Shown here: positions 3,484 to 6,376 of the stretch, piece after piece
How positions within the stretch are numbered: the first letter of the stretch is position 1
Layout of the letters: each line of letters starts with the position of its first letter
NCBI GenBank assembly: GCA_003529305.1
Contig: DPWC01000178.1
Coordinates: 410 to 6,785 of the forward strand
DNA from: Actinomycetota bacterium
GTDB taxonomy: Bacteria; Actinomycetota; Actinomycetes; UBA12327
DNA length: 6,376 nucleotides
Direction: 5' to 3'
The notes under the pieces: model-generated
Seen by the model: only the letters and a program-made list of their open reading frames with translations
What the model was told of the DNA's origin: nothing
The model's database searches: none
Made by a program: the position numbers and the translations under genes

Positions 3484-6376
3484 ATCCACTGCTAGCGGCG
3501 CTGGCTGCTGAACCTGCGACCGAAGAACTGCAGGCCGCATTTCTTGCTGGCGTTGAGGCCGGTGAATACACGGTGGCCGGCCCCCCTGTGGTTGCTACGG
3601 CATTGGCGGCGTTGGCAGCACTCAGCACCAGGCGCGGTGACGAAGCAACGACCCCGGCCGCTTCTCCAGTTCTGTTGGTCACGGCCACCTCGCGGGACGC
3701 CGAGGACGCCCGCGTCGCGCTAGCTACCCTCGCGCCTTCGCTGCGCACCGCGGTCTTTCCGTCGTGGGAGACGCTTCCGCATGAACGACTCTCGCCACGA
3801 GCCGACACGATGGGGCAGCGCATCGGGGTTTTGCGCCGGTTGGCGCACCCTGAATCGCGCGACGCCGATGATGTCGCGGCTGGCAGTTCCGTCGAGGCCG
3901 ACGCCAGCGAGCATCCCCAAAGCGGACCACTCGATGTTGTCATCGCGCCGATTCGTGCGGTGCTGCAGCCATTTGCTGAGGGTCTGGGTGATCTCGTACC
4001 CGCCCATTGGGCGCTGGGAGATCAGCTCGACCTCACGGAAGTCGCCGAGCAATTGACGATGGCGGGATATCGGCGCACGGAACTGGTGGAGCAGCGCGGG
4101 GATTTTGCTGTGCGCGGCGGCATTATCGATGTCTTTCCTCCTGCTGCCGCACACCCGATGCGCACCGAGCTATGGGGCGACACCGTCGAAGAGATCCGAG
4201 CCTTTGCTGTTGCCGATCAGCGCAGCATCGGCGCCGCAGGAGACCTCACATTTGTGTGGGCACCAGCCTGCCGGGAACTCATTCTCTCGTCGGCCGTCCA
4301 AGATCGGGCGGCTGCCTTGCTGTCGCAGCATCCCGAACTCTCCGTGGTTCTGACACCGCTGAGTGAAGGCATGGCTGTTGAGGGCATGGAGTCCTTGATG
4401 CCACTTCTCGTCGGTGGCATGGAGAGCTTGATGACTGTTCTGGGTCGTCGCTCACTGATTGTGGTAGCCGACGCGGAGCGATGCCGCACTCGTGCGCACG
4501 ATCTCCAGCGCACAGCACAGGAGTTCTTGCGTTCGTCGTGGTTTGCCGCGTCAACTGGCGGTCAGGCGCCCGTAGACCTCGGAAACTCACAGTATGTGCC
4601 TTGGGACGACTGGAGCGATTCCTCCGATGCCATGGGCAATACCCGGTGGTCGGTGTCGCCTCTTGGTGGTGACTACGCCATCAGCGCTTCGGTTCCCCCG
4701 CCATTTGCTCGGGACACCGATGCCTTCGTCAATCAGGTGCAGACCTGGGTAGCCGAGGGCTGGTGTGTTCTCGTGCAAGAACCCGGATCAGGTCCAGCTG
4801 CACGCATGGTGGAAGTGCTCAGTGACGCTGGCATTGCTGCCCGGCAAGTGACAACGCAGGAGATGGCGGATCTGGAAGTGCTGCCTCGTGACGCTGTGGT
4901 GCGGGTGGGCACCGGAGGGCTACGCAGCGGATTGCTGGTGGCGGCACAGAAGATGGCGTTGCTGACGCCGGCGGAGATCCATGGCACAGCAGCCGCTGCA
5001 CTTCCGGCGGACAAGATGCCATCGCGGCGCCGTCGCGTCATTGACCCATTGGCCTTGACACCAGGGGACTTCGTCGTCCATGAACAGCACGGTGTGGCCC
5101 GCTATCTCGACATGGTGACGCGGCAGGTGCAGGGCGCCTCCCGTGAGTACTTGGTATTGGAGTACGCGCCGAGCAAGCGAGGGGGCGCACCTGATCGGTT
5201 GTTCGTTCCGGTTGATCAGCTTGATCAAGTGACCCGCTACAGCGGGGGCGAGGCGCCCAGTGTGAGCAAGATGGGCGGAACCGACTGGGAGCGCACCAAG
5301 GGACGCGCGCGCAAAGCGGTGCGCGAAGTCGCTAGCGACCTCATTCGCCTGTACTCCGCACGGATGGCTCAGCCAGGGCATGCCTTCGCCGCCGATACTC
5401 CGTGGCAACGCGAATTGGAAGATGCGTTCGCCTACACCGAGACGCCCGATCAGCTCGCCACCATTGATGAGGTCAAGACCGACATGGAGCGCTCGGTGCC
5501 CATGGATCGACTCGTCTGCGGCGATGTGGGATACGGCAAAACCGAAATCGCCGTTCGTGCGGCCTTCAAGGCCGTGCAGGACGGCAAGCAGGTGGCGGTG
5601 GCCGTTCCCACCACTTTGCTGGCCCAGCAGCATCTGGCGACTTTCAGTGAACGCTATGCGGCATTCCCGCTCAAGGTCCGTGGATTGTCGCGCTTCACCA
5701 GCAAGAAGGAAGCCGAGGAAGTCCTGACCGGATTGGCCGACGGCACGGTAGATGTCGTGATTGGCACGCATCGACTCTTTGCCAGCGATGTCACCTTTCA
5801 CGATCTTGGCCTGGTCATCGTTGATGAAGAGCAGCGATTTGGTGTGGAGCACAAAGAGCATCTGAAGCAGTTGCGGGCTCATGTTGATGTGCTGGCCATG
5901 TCAGCAACACCGATCCCCCGCACTTTGGAGATGGCGGTAACGGGCATTCGGGAAATGTCCACGATCCAGACGCCACCGGAGGACCGTCAACCGGTCTTGA
6001 CCTATGTGGGGCCTTACGAGGATGCCCAGGTCGTAGCCGCCATTCGTCGCGAAATGCTTCGCGACGGCCAAGTGTTCTACCTGCACAACCGGGTGGAGTC
6101 CATCGAGAAAGCGGCCCGACGACTGGCCGACCTCGTTCCTGAGGCTCGCATCGCGATTGCCCATGGCCAGCTTCCGGAGTCTGTTCTTGAGCGGGTAATC
6201 ATTGACTTCTGGGAGCGTCAATTCGATGTCCTGGTCTGCACGACGATCGTGGAAAGTGGACTCGACATCGCCAACGCCAATACCTTGATCGTCGAGCGTG
6301 CGGATCGCCTCGGACTGTCGCAACTTCATCAATTGCGCGGTCGCGTAGGGCGCGGAAAAGCACCGGGACTTTGCCT
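3480..6376 (+). CDS. mfd: Transcription-repair coupling factor Mfd, N-terminal ~965 residues (3' end outside window; probable frameshift near the end)
   Basis: Mfd is an ATP-driven dsDNA translocase that pushes RNA polymerase stalled at lesions off the template and recruits UvrA for nucleotide excision repair. About 965 of an expected ~1,200 residues are present. The UvrB-like N-terminal region includes FPSWETLPHERLSP (from 93) and RGGIIDVFPP. The RNA polymerase-interacting domain spans about 521-590 (DPLALTPGDFVVHEQHGV to LDQVTRY). The translocase follows with TETPDQL (~653), Walker A GDVGYGKTE (681-689), VPTTLL (709-714), the DEEQ box (782-785), MSATPIPRT (807-815), FYLHNRV (866-872), VCTTIVESGLDI (919-930) and motif VI QLRGRVGR (951-958). 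After motif VI the frame reads GKAPGLC, whereas Mfd should continue G-x-x-R-x-(Y/F)-A-Y; deleting one A at 6356-6359 gives GKHRDFA. The ATG overlaps the cysQ stop as ATGA without a clear binding site, so translation is probably coupled. The UvrA-contact and C-terminal autoinhibitory domains are not in view. Confidence 0.95.
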   Translation, partial: MNPLLAALAAEPATEELQAAFLAGVEAGEYTVAGPPVVATALAALAALSTRRGDEATTPAASPVLLVTATSRDAEDARVALATLAPSLRTAVFPSWETLPHERLSPRADTMGQRIGVLRRLAHPESRDADDVAAGSSVEADASEHPQSGPLDVVIAPIRAVLQPFAEGLGDLVPAHWALGDQLDLTEVAEQLTMAGYRRTELVEQRGDFAVRGGIIDVFPPAAAHPMRTELWGDTVEEIRAFAVADQRSIGAAGDLTFVWAPACRELILSSAVQDRAAALLSQHPELSVVLTPLSEGMAVEGMESLMPLLVGGMESLMTVLGRRSLIVVADAERCRTRAHDLQRTAQEFLRSSWFAASTGGQAPVDLGNSQYVPWDDWSDSSDAMGNTRWSVSPLGGDYAISASVPPPFARDTDAFVNQVQTWVAEGWCVLVQEPGSGPAARMVEVLSDAGIAARQVTTQEMADLEVLPRDAVVRVGTGGLRSGLLVAAQKMALLTPAEIHGTAAAALPADKMPSRRRRVIDPLALTPGDFVVHEQHGVARYLDMVTRQVQGASREYLVLEYAPSKRGGAPDRLFVPVDQLDQVTRYSGGEAPSVSKMGGTDWERTKGRARKAVREVASDLIRLYSARMAQPGHAFAADTPWQRELEDAFAYTETPDQLATIDEVKTDMERSVPMDRLVCGDVGYGKTEIAVRAAFKAVQDGKQVAVAVPTTLLAQQHLATFSERYAAFPLKVRGLSRFTSKKEAEEVLTGLADGTVDVVIGTHRLFASDVTFHDLGLVIVDEEQRFGVEHKEHLKQLRAHVDVLAMSATPIPRTLEMAVTGIREMSTIQTPPEDRQPVLTYVGPYEDAQVVAAIRREMLRDGQVFYLHNRVESIEKAARRLADLVPEARIAIAHGQLPESVLERVIIDFWERQFDVLVCTTIVESGLDIANANTLIVERADRLGLSQLHQLRGRVGRGKAPGLC
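6356..6359 (+). other. Probable +1 frameshift site in an A-run of mfd
   Basis: Four As lie directly after the codons for motif VI GRVGR. With three As the sequence reads GGA AAG CAC CGG GAC TTT GCC (GKHRDFA), matching the conserved segment after motif VI in Mfd, for example GRERGYAY in Streptomyces and SRERGYAY in Mycobacterium. As given, it reads GKAPGLC. A one-base homopolymer error 17-20 bases from the window end is the simplest explanation; a real frameshift cannot be excluded. Only seven residues are visible after the site, so the case is moderate. Confidence 0.55.

Noticed and set aside
4383..4433. Internal repeat in mfd encoding GMESLM twice, 33 bases apart
   Set aside because: Both copies align to the region of actinobacterial Mfd that normally reads GME...ME..., so this is family sequence with chance similarity and not a recent duplication.
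4920..5882. 320-codon open frame on the minus strand inside mfd
   Set aside because: It is in exact codon register opposite mfd, where stops appear only at sense TTA, CTA or TCA codons, which are uncommon in GC-rich genes. The product has no recognisable domain, while the + strand shows continuous Mfd motifs.
5901..6332. 143-codon open frame on the minus strand
   Set aside because: It lies opposite the conserved Mfd motifs III-VI and has no recognisable domain. Shadow of mfd.
1..6376. Search for a novel system, mobile element, CRISPR array or RNA gene
   Set aside because: Almost every base belongs to one of six well-known housekeeping genes in a conserved order, all on one strand, with no foreign composition, direct-repeat array, tRNA-like fold or transposase trace.

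Overview
This window is housekeeping DNA from an actinobacterium, read entirely on the + strand. The taxonomic call rests on protein features I recognise. The GlmU C-terminal arm (VFVNYDG, then GW followed by RRPGS), the Prs N-terminus MTGIKTTGQKKLM, the CysQ of the Mycobacterium Rv2131c type (LSEE, then WIVDPLDGTREY) and the Mfd all look like those of Actinomycetia. Base composition is GC-rich, about 60% by eye. Several TTA leucine codons sit in essential genes, which argues against Streptomyces and its close relatives. I cannot name a genus. An aquatic or otherwise moderate-GC actinobacterium is a guess.

Layout: 3' end of glmU (1-308); a 100-base gap with three small hairpins; prs (409-1386); a 75-base gap; rplY/ctc (1462-2064); a 53-base gap with a perfect 7-bp hairpin; pth (2118-2702); a 10-base gap; cysQ (2713-3483); and mfd (3480 to the window end, incomplete), which overlaps the cysQ stop by four bases (ATGA). 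No gene-free stretch exceeds 100 bases. I see no RNA genes, mobile elements, CRISPR arrays, attachment sites or replication origins, and no intrinsic terminator with a T-tract, so the genes could be read as one transcript.

The genes supply precursors and maintain translation and the genome. GlmU makes UDP-GlcNAc for the cell wall. Prs makes PRPP for nucleotides, His and Trp, and in actinobacteria also for the arabinan donor. RplY binds 5S rRNA, Pth recycles peptidyl-tRNA, CysQ removes PAP formed in sulfur metabolism, and Mfd clears stalled RNA polymerase and recruits nucleotide excision repair. The order glmU-prs-ctc-pth-X-mfd matches the Bacillus subtilis gcaD-prs-ctc-spoVC-yabK-mfd cluster, with cysQ in the yabK position.

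I found no undescribed system. The item most worth checking is a probable one-base frameshift in mfd at the last A-run (6356-6359). Dropping one A there restores the expected Mfd sequence after motif VI. It may be an assembly error at a contig end or a real lesion.
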